From assembly GCA_963764665.1 (NCBI GenBank), contig CAVXTL010000012.1:65125-129124 (forward strand): 64,000 bases of DNA, given 5' to 3'. Positions within the stretch are counted from its first letter, which is position 1; each line of letters starts with the position of its first letter. A program made the translations under genes and the position numbers. This document shows positions 34,752 through 40,948 of this stretch, one piece after another. The stretch comes from JACVRW01 sp963764665. Its GTDB lineage: Bacteria > Actinomycetota > Thermoleophilia > Solirubrobacterales > Thermoleophilaceae. The notes under the pieces are model-generated. The model worked only from the letters and a program-made list of their open reading frames with translations, made no database searches and was not told the origin of the DNA.

Positions 34752-35183
34752 TCAGGTGGAATCGGCGGCGGCCCGCCGGGCGCGCTTCCAGCTCCCGTAG
34801 GCCGCGAACACGTCGGCCAGCCCGGGCAGGCTGGTGTCGTCTGCCGCGTGCTGCTGGTAGTCCACCATCAACAGCCGCTCGGGACGAGCGCCCGTGCTCT
34901 CCGCGACGCTGCGGATGGCTTTGCAGATGTCGTTGTCGGAGACGTCGCTCTCGGCCCCGGAGCGCTTGGCCTGGTGGGCGAAGACGCCGGCCGCGCTGCC
35001 GCGCGCCCCGGGCTCCTCGGAGGGCTCGCTGCGTGCCCGGCCCGCCCCGATCAGCAGACGGCAGTGGGGACAGCGCTGCGGCTCGGGCGGAAAGTCGTCC
35101 CCCGCCTCCGCCTCGATCACGAGGTGGCAATGCGGGCAGTAGGCGTCCTCGGCCTCCTGCCCGCTCTCGCTCAGTGATGACAT
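34752..35183 (-). CDS. Zinc-ribbon protein with a C-terminal HTH-like repeat
   Basis: This 143-residue cytoplasmic protein has two CPHC pairs (AYCPHCHLVIEAEAG and QRCPHCRLLIGAG) forming one zinc ribbon. A variable linker follows, then a C-terminal segment (DICKAIRSVAESTGARPERLL, VDYQQHAADDTSLPGLADVFAAYGSWKRARRAA). The last portion resembles homing-endonuclease-associated repeats, small helical DNA-binding units with an FGSW-like core (here YGSW). It may be a small DNA- or RNA-binding factor. ATG 35183. The specific role is unknown. The reading frame extends far upstream but no start there has a ribosome site. Confidence 0.6.
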   Translation of the reverse strand: MSSLSESGQEAEDAYCPHCHLVIEAEAGDDFPPEPQRCPHCRLLIGAGRARSEPSEEPGARGSAAGVFAHQAKRSGAESDVSDNDICKAIRSVAESTGARPERLLMVDYQQHAADDTSLPGLADVFAAYGSWKRARRAAADST

Positions 35184-35300
35184 CCGGTCCTCCGATCCGG
35201 AGGGTCGGTACGACTCCGGACAACTACCTATTCGCCCGATCGGGGGGCGCCGAAACGCGAATCCGGTGGACATCTGTCCAATGTGGGGCCTCCGGAAATA

Positions 35301-35329
35301 GAAAGGACCCCGAAGTCGGGGCCCTTTCC
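35301..35329 (-). terminator. rnpB terminator
   Basis: On the minus strand GGAAAGGGCCCCGA / TCGGGGTCCTTTC forms a stem interrupted by one G-U, followed by TATTTCC. It sits five bases after the mature 3' end of the RNase P RNA. Confidence 0.7.
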
Positions 35330-35333
35330 TTAG

Positions 35334-35711
35334 CCGGCCTCTAAGCCGGATTCTGTCCTGAGCAGTCATCCATCTCGCCCGATCGCGGCTGTGCCGTGAA
35401 TGGGTGGGGCCTTTCGGCACCTGCGGCCTACCTGGAGCTCGGCGGGCAGCGTCGTCGCTCCTGCTTGGCCTTGCACCGGGTGGGGTTTGCCTGGCCGGCG
35501 TGTCGCCACGCCGCCGGTGCGCTCTTACCGCACCATTTCAACCTTGCCGGCACCGGGCTCACGTGCGGCCCGGCGCTTGGGCGGTGTGTTTCTGTGGCAC
35601 TTTCCCGCGGGTTTCCCCGGGTCGGTCCCCCGACCACCCTGCCCTACGGTGTCCGGACTTTCCTCGAAGGCCCGGTTGTCTCCCCGAGCTCCCCGCGACT
35701 GCTAGGCCGGC
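35334..35711 (-). ncRNA. rnpB: RNase P RNA, bacterial class A
   Basis: On the minus strand the universal GAGGAAAGTCCGGAC lies at 35665-35651, near the 5' end. The P1 helix pairs GCCGGCCTAG (35711-35702) with TTAGAGGCCGGC (35345-35334). Further conserved blocks are GGGTAAACCC-like J/P elements (CGGGGAAACCCGCGGG), GAAAGTGCCACAGAAACA, and the 3' part AGACGGGCAGAAT-type ending (CAGAATCCGGC). It is about 378 nt long, the right size for a high-GC actinobacterium. The RNA is the catalytic part of the enzyme that trims tRNA 5' leaders. Confidence 0.95.
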
Positions 35712-35798
35712 AACCCGGATTCTAGGCCCGTTCGGCGCCGGCGACCAGCGATGCGGGCGAGCTTGCGCCGGATTCCGGAGCCCGCTGGCCCTTCGGCC

Positions 35799-35846
35799 CG
35801 CGACTCGATTGCACTGAGTCCCGCTGGGCGGGACTCAGTCCCCAAG
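35799..35846 (-). repeat. Dispersed palindromic repeat, copy B
   Basis: Same element as at 5821-5867 but in opposite orientation: perfect 12-bp stem at 35813-35839 with loop TGG on the plus strand, flanked by matching bases on both sides. It lies 40-80 bases after the stop of the lexA-zinc-ribbon operon and about 90 bases upstream of rnpB. In both copies the orientation relative to the preceding gene is the same. Confidence 0.7.
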
Positions 35847-35880
35847 AGTCGCCTAACTGCGCCGCTCGGCTGCGGGCGGC

Positions 35881-36096
35881 TCAGCTCAGCTGCGATCCGC
35901 AGTCGCCGCAGACCGCGGCACCGGCGCGAAGGCTCATGGATCCCCGGCAGACCGGACAGTCGGCGACCTGGCCGGCCTCTGCCGCGGCCAGGGTCGCTCC
36001 GAGGCGCTGCTCCAGCGTGAGCCCGCGGCCGCGGTCGCCCACGCACTGCTCGCGCGATGCACGCCGCCGCGGTGTGGTCAGGACGGCGGGGGTCAT
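35881..36096 (-). CDS. Small zinc-ribbon protein translationally coupled to lexA
   Basis: This 71-residue protein begins in the lexA stop codon (ATGA overlap). It has an Arg/Thr-rich N-terminus, a short helix (LEQRLGATLAAAEAGQVADC) and a C-terminal zinc ribbon, DCPVCRGSMSLRAGAAVCGDCGSQLS, with two CxxC knuckles. Because it is co-transcribed and coupled with LexA it must be induced with the SOS response, though no DNA-repair domain is recognised. It could be a nucleic-acid-binding factor or a modulator. Only the zinc-ribbon call is firm. Confidence 0.7.
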   Translation of the reverse strand: MTPAVLTTPRRRASREQCVGDRGRGLTLEQRLGATLAAAEAGQVADCPVCRGSMSLRAGAAVCGDCGSQLS

Positions 36097-36707
36097 GAGA
36101 CCCTCCTGCAGACACCCACCACACGCCCGAGCACCTCGACGTCGGTGACGAGGATCGGCTGGAGGGCCTCGTTCTCCGGCTGGAGGCGAACGTGGTCCTC
36201 CTCCTTGAAGAAGCGCTTGACCGTGGCCTCGTCGTCGACCAAGGCCACGATGATCTCCCCGTTGGTCGCGCTGTCGGTGCGCCGCACCACCACGTGGTCG
36301 CCCTCGAGGATTCCCGCGTCCTTCATCGAGTCGCCCTTGACCCGCAGGACGAACTCGCCCTCGTCGCCCCCGGCGATGCCGGGCACCGCCACGTAGTCCT
36401 CGATGTTCTCCTCGGCGAGCATGGGCGCACCCGCCGCGACCTGTCCGACGACGGGCAGCCCGGCCGGAGCCACCGCCTGCTTGGCCTTGTCCACCAGGAT
36501 CTCCAGCGCCCGCGGCTTGGTGGGGTCGCGCCGGAGCAGGCCCACCTTCTCGAGGTTGGCGAGATGCGCGTGCACGGTCGACGAAGACGTGAGTCCGATC
36601 GCCTTTCCGATGTCGCGCACCGTGGGCGGATAGCCGTGCTCCGACCCGTACCGCCTGATGTAGTCGAAGATCTCCTGCTGGCGCTTCGTGAGATTCAGCT
36701 CGACCAT
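36093..36707 (-). CDS. lexA: SOS repressor LexA
   Basis: This 204-residue repressor has an N-terminal winged helix (LTKRQQEIFDYIRRYGSEHGYPPTVRDIGKAIGLTSSSTVHAHL) and a C-terminal S24 autopeptidase. The Ala-Gly cleavage site is in GQVAAGAPMLAEENIEDY, the catalytic Ser in VKGDSMKDAGILEGD, and the Lys in DDEATVKRFFKEED. On DNA damage RecA-ssDNA promotes self-cleavage. A perfect LexA box lies about 40 bases upstream, so lexA and the overlapping zinc-ribbon gene are auto-regulated. ATG start at 36707. Confidence 0.96.
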   Translation of the reverse strand: MVELNLTKRQQEIFDYIRRYGSEHGYPPTVRDIGKAIGLTSSSTVHAHLANLEKVGLLRRDPTKPRALEILVDKAKQAVAPAGLPVVGQVAAGAPMLAEENIEDYVAVPGIAGGDEGEFVLRVKGDSMKDAGILEGDHVVVRRTDSATNGEIIVALVDDEATVKRFFKEEDHVRLQPENEALQPILVTDVEVLGRVVGVCRRVS

Positions 36708-36746
36708 GTCAGCTCTCCCCTTGCAGCCGTCGCGTATGTGGTGCCT

Positions 36747-36760
36747 CGAACATGTGTTCG
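36747..36760 (-). promoter_or_regulatory. LexA (SOS) box
   Basis: CGAACATGTGTTCG fits the actinobacterial/Bacillus-type consensus CGAAC-N4-GTTCG exactly and stands in front of lexA. On the other side it is about 75 bases upstream of tRNA-Leu. Confidence 0.92.
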
Positions 36761-36835
36761 TAAGCTACACCGGTACCCGGACGGCTTCAAGGGCCTGAAG
36801 GACAGCGCCCATCCGGCTCTATACTCGGCCGGCAC

Positions 36836-36921
<86 letters not shown>

Positions 36922-36950
36922 TCGCGGCAAGGAGGTCTGAGCTTCCCCTC

Positions 36951-37742
36951 ATGTCCGGCATCCTGCTCGTTCACGGGGCCTGGCACGGCCCCTGGTGCTG
37001 GGACGAGTTCGCCCGGCGCTTGACTGATCGCGGCCACGACGTCCGCGCAGTACAGCTCCGGGACCACGACCAGCGGCCCGGCCGGATCTGGCCTCGCGTC
37101 CATCACTACGTGGAGGACGTGCAAAGCGCCGCCGGCGAGTTCGCCCAGCCCCCGATCATCGTCGGCCACTCGCTCGGCGGCCTCGTCGCGCAGAAGTACC
37201 TCGAGCGGAATCCGGCACCCGGCGCGGTTCTGATGGCGTCGCTTCCGACTCGAGGCACGCTCGCGGCGATCGCTCGCCTTGGCGTCCGCCATCCGCTCGT
37301 CTTGCTGAAGGTCAACCTGCTGTGGTCGTTGAGACCGTTCATCGCCACTCCGGCCCTCGTGCGCGAGTTGTTCTTCACCGAGAGAACACCGCGCGAAGTG
37401 GTGGACGAGTGCGACGCACGCCTACAGGACGAGTCCTACCTCGCCTTGATCGACACGATCTGGAAGTGGCCGCGCCCCCGGCGCGTCCACGCGCCCGTAC
37501 TCGTCCTGGCAGCCGAGGACGACGGCTTCTTCACCGTCGCGGAGATGCGCAGGACGGCGCGCGCCTACTCGACCGAAGCCGAGGTCGTGCCCAGGATGGG
37601 CCACGACATGATGCTCGACAAGAATTGGCGGGAAGTGGCCGATCGGGTCGACGCGTTCGCCCAGGCGCATCGAGAAGCCCCCGACCCCGGGGGCTTCTCT
37701 CGCGCGCCCCCACGGACTAGAAGAAGCTGCCGACCCTCGTGA
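36951..37742 (+). CDS. Alpha/beta-hydrolase (esterase-like)
   Basis: This protein of about 263 residues has the compact alpha/beta-hydrolase pattern: ILLVHGAWHGPWCWDEFARRL (oxyanion His-Gly), IIVGHSLGGLVAQKY (nucleophile Ser), VLVLAAEDDGFF (acid) and PRMGHDMMLD (His). HGAWHGxWCW is typical of plant-type hydroxynitrile-lyase/methylesterase relatives. ATG 36951 is chosen because the domain starts right there; AAGGAGG is present but 15 bases off. The last 20 residues are coded by the terminator hairpin and beyond, overlapping the 3' end of the convergent gene by 26 bases, which is odd but not damaging to the domain. Confidence 0.85.
   Translation: MSGILLVHGAWHGPWCWDEFARRLTDRGHDVRAVQLRDHDQRPGRIWPRVHHYVEDVQSAAGEFAQPPIIVGHSLGGLVAQKYLERNPAPGAVLMASLPTRGTLAAIARLGVRHPLVLLKVNLLWSLRPFIATPALVRELFFTERTPREVVDECDARLQDESYLALIDTIWKWPRPRRVHAPVLVLAAEDDGFFTVAEMRRTARAYSTEAEVVPRMGHDMMLDKNWREVADRVDAFAQAHREAPDPGGFSRAPPRTRRSCRPS
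37673..37698. terminator. Bidirectional terminator inside overlapping 3' ends
   Basis: AGAAGCCCCCG / CGGGGGCTTCT forms an 11-bp perfect stem with loop ACCC. It lies 19 bases past the stop of the minus-strand repeat protein, and inside the last codons of the hydrolase gene on the plus strand. Confidence 0.7.
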
Positions 37743-38532
37743 CGACCATCTGGGCGTCGTCGATGAACTCGTCTGCGGTCATGCTGGCGCACAGGAGGGT
37801 CACGTCGCCGCCACCGGCGGGCGCGGAGGCGATCCCGTTCAGGCTGAGCGATCGTTCCACGAAGTCGTTGATTGGAACCGGCCTGCGGTCGCGCGTGATG
37901 CTGCCGGTGTCCACGCCGCCGCTGCGAATCCTGCAGTCGACGCTTCTGATCGCGGGTCCGCCACCGTTGAAGGACACGCCGCTGAAGGTCGCCGTGGCTG
38001 CCACGGTGTAGTTGCCCTGCGGCACGTTCAGGTTGATGACCTGCGTGGGCTGGTTGGCGTCGCTCAGGGCAACGTCGCTCGCGGCTCTGTACCCCACCGG
38101 GGTCGCGGTGCTCGGCAGGGCGAGCGTGGCCTCGTTGATGTCGGCGCCGGTGAGCGAGTTGTCGTCCACCTCGTCGCTCCCCACAGATCCGGTCGCGAGG
38201 TCCGAGTCGACGAGCGTGTCGTTGAAGGTCAGAAACTCCTCGCGGATCTCCTGGGGGCCGAGCGACGAGGTGTCCGCCACGTCGTCGCCGGTGAGAGTGC
38301 CGTCCACCACGTCAACTCCGAGGAAGGAGTGGACGTCGAAGGTGTTGATCGAGCCGTCCTTGACGTCGGCCGAGCCGATCTCGCCGTCGCCTACGTCCAC
38401 GGACTTGACCTGCCCGTCGATGATGTCGGTGCTGCCCACGGTGTTCACCGCATACGCGGTGCCCCCGAGGGCGACGAACAGGGCCAACAGCCCCACGACG
38501 TTGTTTCCGAGGAAGCGGACCAGCTTGGACAC
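37717..38532 (-). CDS. Exported repeat protein with DI-x-DG-type repeats
   Basis: This 271-residue protein has a GTG start at 38532 with AAGGAG 8 bases before it. N-terminus: basic residues and one hydrophobic helix (FLGNNVVGLLALFVALGGTAYA), an uncleaved anchor or signal. Residues 32-90 are made of about eight degenerate repeats around S-x-D-V/I-x-D-G (STDIIDGQV, SVDVGDGEI, SADVKDGSI, GDDV, GSDEVDDNSL). A beta-rich C-terminal domain with two Cys (VINLNVPQGNYTVAATATFSG, CRIRSG) follows. This build is frequent in Thermoleophilia, where the genes form large families. The function is unknown; the repeats could make a beta-solenoid stalk for a head domain. Confidence 0.72.
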   Translation of the reverse strand: MSKLVRFLGNNVVGLLALFVALGGTAYAVNTVGSTDIIDGQVKSVDVGDGEIGSADVKDGSINTFDVHSFLGVDVVDGTLTGDDVADTSSLGPQEIREEFLTFNDTLVDSDLATGSVGSDEVDDNSLTGADINEATLALPSTATPVGYRAASDVALSDANQPTQVINLNVPQGNYTVAATATFSGVSFNGGGPAIRSVDCRIRSGGVDTGSITRDRRPVPINDFVERSLSLNGIASAPAGGGDVTLLCASMTADEFIDDAQMVVTRVGSFF

Positions 38533-38680
38533 GATCGGGACTCCTTCCGCGGCCCGGGCGGGGCCGGCCATGGTGGGAGGCCTACCGGGCCAGGCGAATC
38601 GGGCGTTCGGCCCGGGCCACCGCATGTCGCGGGGCTCGCGGAATCCAACCTAGTCCCACTTCGTGCTTCGGGCAATCGAA

Positions 38681-38719
38681 GGGGGTACTGAGGTTTTCCA
38701 AGGGGGGTACCGAGGTTTA
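38681..38719. repeat. Two 17-base direct repeats, 22 bases apart
   Basis: GGGGGTACTGAGGTTTT (38681) and GGGGGTACCGAGGTTTA (38703) agree at 15 of 17 positions. They lie between the start side of the repeat protein and the stop of the lipoprotein gene, whose last codon they touch. They may bind a regulator; nothing more can be said. Confidence 0.45.
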
Positions 38720-39316
38720 CTCGGACACTTGAGTGAAGGCGGGTCCGCACACTCCCGAGGGCCGGGAGGCCACGACCTCCCTGAGCACGTCCAGTATCGA
38801 GAGCGGCGCGTCCGTCCCCATCGTGGCGTGGCTTGCCGTCAGGGCGGCTTCGGCGAGCTGCGCCCGCGGCTCCCGGCAGGGAGGCTCGAGGTCGTCGAGC
38901 AGCGCCGCGTAGCGAGCGACGACGGTCTTCTTCACGTAGGCGCTCTTCGCGTCGATCACCGCGAGCGTCACCTCGGGCGGAGAGCCGTTGGTGGCCTGGA
39001 CCTGCCCCGGACCGGGCCCGCCCGGGGACCCCTTGCTCTTCCCGCCGGACCCGGACCGGGGCTCTTCCTCGGCGCCGCTTCCCGAAGGCACGTCGGCGAT
39101 TCGGGTCTCCTTCTTCGAGGGCTTCTTGGACCCCTCGCCCTTGCCGGTGGCCTTCTCGGCCGGCTTGTCGCGTGCCGTCTCGGTTTCGGGCACCGTGACC
39201 GTCACGGTCGGCTGAGGGGAGTCGGCGACCTCGTCGCCGCCGTCAGACCCTCCGCATGCCACGAGGGCCAGCGTGGCGGCCCAGGCTCCGAGCAGAATCA
39301 CGACCCTCGCGCGCAT
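38717..39316 (-). CDS. Putative lipoprotein, unknown function
   Basis: This 199-residue protein has a lipoprotein signal peptide with lipobox LALVAC followed by GGSDGGD, giving a lipid-attached Cys at about residue 21. The body is a charged Pro/Thr/Lys/Ser-rich linker (about 30-105). Then comes a small C-terminal domain with two Cys (VTLAVIDAKSAYVKKTVVARYAALLDDLEPPC and SRPSGVCGPAF), which looks helical. I recognise no family. The strong hairpin at 39328 separates it from the ArsR fusion upstream. Confidence 0.7.
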   Translation of the reverse strand: MRARVVILLGAWAATLALVACGGSDGGDEVADSPQPTVTVTVPETETARDKPAEKATGKGEGSKKPSKKETRIADVPSGSGAEEEPRSGSGGKSKGSPGGPGPGQVQATNGSPPEVTLAVIDAKSAYVKKTVVARYAALLDDLEPPCREPRAQLAEAALTASHATMGTDAPLSILDVLREVVASRPSGVCGPAFTQVSE

Positions 39317-39327
39317 GGGGTGACCCT

Positions 39328-39357
39328 AGCCGCCGCAGGCGCTCGCCTGCGGCGGCT
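39328..39357 (-). terminator. Terminator hairpin after the ArsR-SRPBCC gene
   Basis: AGCCGCCGCAGGCG / CGCCTGCGGCGGCT, 14 bp with a 2-base loop, lies 17 bases beyond the minus-strand stop at 39375 and 11 bases before the lipoprotein start. Confidence 0.6.
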
Positions 39358-39374
39358 GGGCGAGGGCCGCTCTC

Positions 39375-40142
39375 CTACGCGAACGACTCGGAGTACCGCT
39401 GTGACCCCGGCGTCTCGAGCAGTTCGCCCGTCTCGAGCAGCGTCTTGAGCCCAGACAGGATCATCGGCCAGCCGCCGTAGAGCTCCGGGTTGGCGCTCTC
39501 CGGAAGCTGGTCGTGGACGACCGTGAGCCGGCACGACGTGCCCACCGGCTCGATCTCCCACGTGACTCGCGACGTGCCCTGGGCCTTGACCTCGTCGCTC
39601 CAGAGGGCCGTGAAGGTCTGGACGAGCCGGCGCGGCGGGTCCACCTCCAGGTTCTCTCCCTCCGAGATCGGAATCCCGGCACCGGCGTGCACGGCCTCGT
39701 AGCGCGAGCCGGGAGCCCAGTCCGAGCTCACGCCCACGCCGAAGCTGTACTTCTGCCGCATCTCGGGGTCCGTGATCGCCTCCCAGAGGCGCTCCGGGGT
39801 CGTCTTGATGTAGATCTCGAACACCTTCTCCATCTGGTCCTCCTCGAGTGTCTTCTTGAGCCCGCTGAGCGTTGCTGCCCAGGGCTCGGCGTACTTGCTC
39901 ACCCACCTGTCGTGGACGAGCCGGATCGGGACCGGGTTCAGGAAGTGGAGCTTCTCGCGCCCACGCCGCCGCGTGGTGACGAGATTGGCCTCCTCGAGCA
40001 CCTTCAGGTGCTTCATCACGCCGAAGCGCGTCATCGGCAACCGGCGCTCGAGCGCGCTGAGCGTCTGCCCGTCCTCCTTGAACAGCTCGTCGAGGAGGCT
40101 CCGGCGCGTCGGATCCGCTAGTGCCCTGAACACCAGGTCCAT
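39375..40142 (-). CDS. ArsR-type HTH fused to an SRPBCC (AHSA1-like) domain
   Basis: This 255-residue fusion has an N-terminal ArsR winged helix (MDLVFRALADPTRRSLLDELFKEDGQTLSALERRLPMTRFGVMKHLKVLEEANLVTTRRRGREKL) and, from about residue 105, an AHSA1/START-like ligand-binding domain (FEIYIKTTPERLWEAITDPEMRQKY, GSRYEAVHAGAGI, SRVTWEIEPVGTSCRLTVVHD). The ArsR part lacks the CxC metal site, so it probably responds to a small hydrophobic ligand through its fused domain. ATG 40142 is used. A 16-base perfect palindrome stands just upstream, the likely self-operator. The fdhD gene begins only 13 bases beyond that palindrome's far side, on the same strand. Confidence 0.82.
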   Translation of the reverse strand: MDLVFRALADPTRRSLLDELFKEDGQTLSALERRLPMTRFGVMKHLKVLEEANLVTTRRRGREKLHFLNPVPIRLVHDRWVSKYAEPWAATLSGLKKTLEEDQMEKVFEIYIKTTPERLWEAITDPEMRQKYSFGVGVSSDWAPGSRYEAVHAGAGIPISEGENLEVDPPRRLVQTFTALWSDEVKAQGTSRVTWEIEPVGTSCRLTVVHDQLPESANPELYGGWPMILSGLKTLLETGELLETPGSQRYSESFA

Positions 40143-40156
40143 GTCCGGGACTATAG

Positions 40157-40172
40157 GTGACCATTTGGTCAC
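40157..40172. promoter_or_regulatory. Probable operator of the ArsR-SRPBCC regulator
   Basis: GTGACCATTTGGTCAC, 7-bp arms (GTGACCA / TGGTCAC), ends 15 bases before the regulator's ATG. It also lies directly behind the fdhD stop. Confidence 0.6.
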
Positions 40173-40184
40173 ATGTCAACCGCG

Positions 40185-40946
40185 TCAGGTAACGCGATGG
40201 CCGTGCGTGTAGACGTTCACGCTGTCGCCGCGCGCGAACCCCGCGAGCGTGATCCCCCGGTCGTCCGCCAGCTCGACGGCAAGCGACGTGGGCGCCCCCA
40301 CTCCCACGAGGATCGCCGCCCCTGCGCGGGCCGTCTTCTGCACCAGTTCGAACGCCAGCCGGCCGCTCACGCACAGGATCCGCTGGGTCATCGGCAGCCC
40401 GCCATGCAGGAGGGCGTGGCCGATCACCTTGTCCATGGCGTTGTGGCGGCCCACGTCCTCGCGCGCGAGCAACAGCCGCCCCGTGGCGTCGAAGAGACCT
40501 GTGGCGTGCAGGCCGCCGGTGCGCTCGAACGCGGGTTGGCGAAGGCGGTCGGGCAGCGCCGCGAGCAGCGCCCGCTCGATCGACGGTCCCCCCTCCACCC
40601 GCGGCGCGATGGCCTCCACCTCCTCCAGGGCTCCCTTGCCGCAGATGCCGCAGGACGAGGTGGTGTAGAAGCGCCGGCTGGCCGGCGCCTCGGCGCCGGG
40701 CGCGTGGACCTCGACGATGTTCGCCGCCAGGTCCTCCGCGAGCGTGACGTGAGGCGGCGCGTTCACGATGCCCTCACCGAACAGGAAGCCGGCGGCCAGC
40801 TCGAAGTCGTGGCCCGGCGTGCGCATCGTGACCGCGACCGCCTCGCCGTTCAGGCGCACCTCGAGCGGGAGCTCGACGGCGACCTCGTCCACGCCGCCGT
40901 CGCGCTCCACCGCCTTCGACATCGAGGCGGCGGTGGCGGCGTCCAT
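40185..40946 (-). CDS. fdhD: Formate dehydrogenase sulfur carrier/accessory protein FdhD
   Basis: This 253-residue accessory protein transfers sulfur to the molybdenum/tungsten cofactor of formate dehydrogenase. It shows DEVAVELPLEVRLNGEAVAVTMRTP, DFELAAGFLFGEGIV, the essential Cys pair in TTSSCGICGKG, the catalytic loop REDVGRHNAMDKVIG and CVSGRLAFELVQK. ATG 40946 is two bases after the fdhA stop, so it is the last gene of the methylamine/formate operon. The gene order fdhA-fdhD supports the molybdenum enzyme upstream being a formate dehydrogenase rather than a related oxidoreductase. Confidence 0.93.
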   Translation of the reverse strand: MDAATAASMSKAVERDGGVDEVAVELPLEVRLNGEAVAVTMRTPGHDFELAAGFLFGEGIVNAPPHVTLAEDLAANIVEVHAPGAEAPASRRFYTTSSCGICGKGALEEVEAIAPRVEGGPSIERALLAALPDRLRQPAFERTGGLHATGLFDATGRLLLAREDVGRHNAMDKVIGHALLHGGLPMTQRILCVSGRLAFELVQKTARAGAAILVGVGAPTSLAVELADDRGITLAGFARGDSVNVYTHGHRVT

Positions 40947-40948
40947 CG

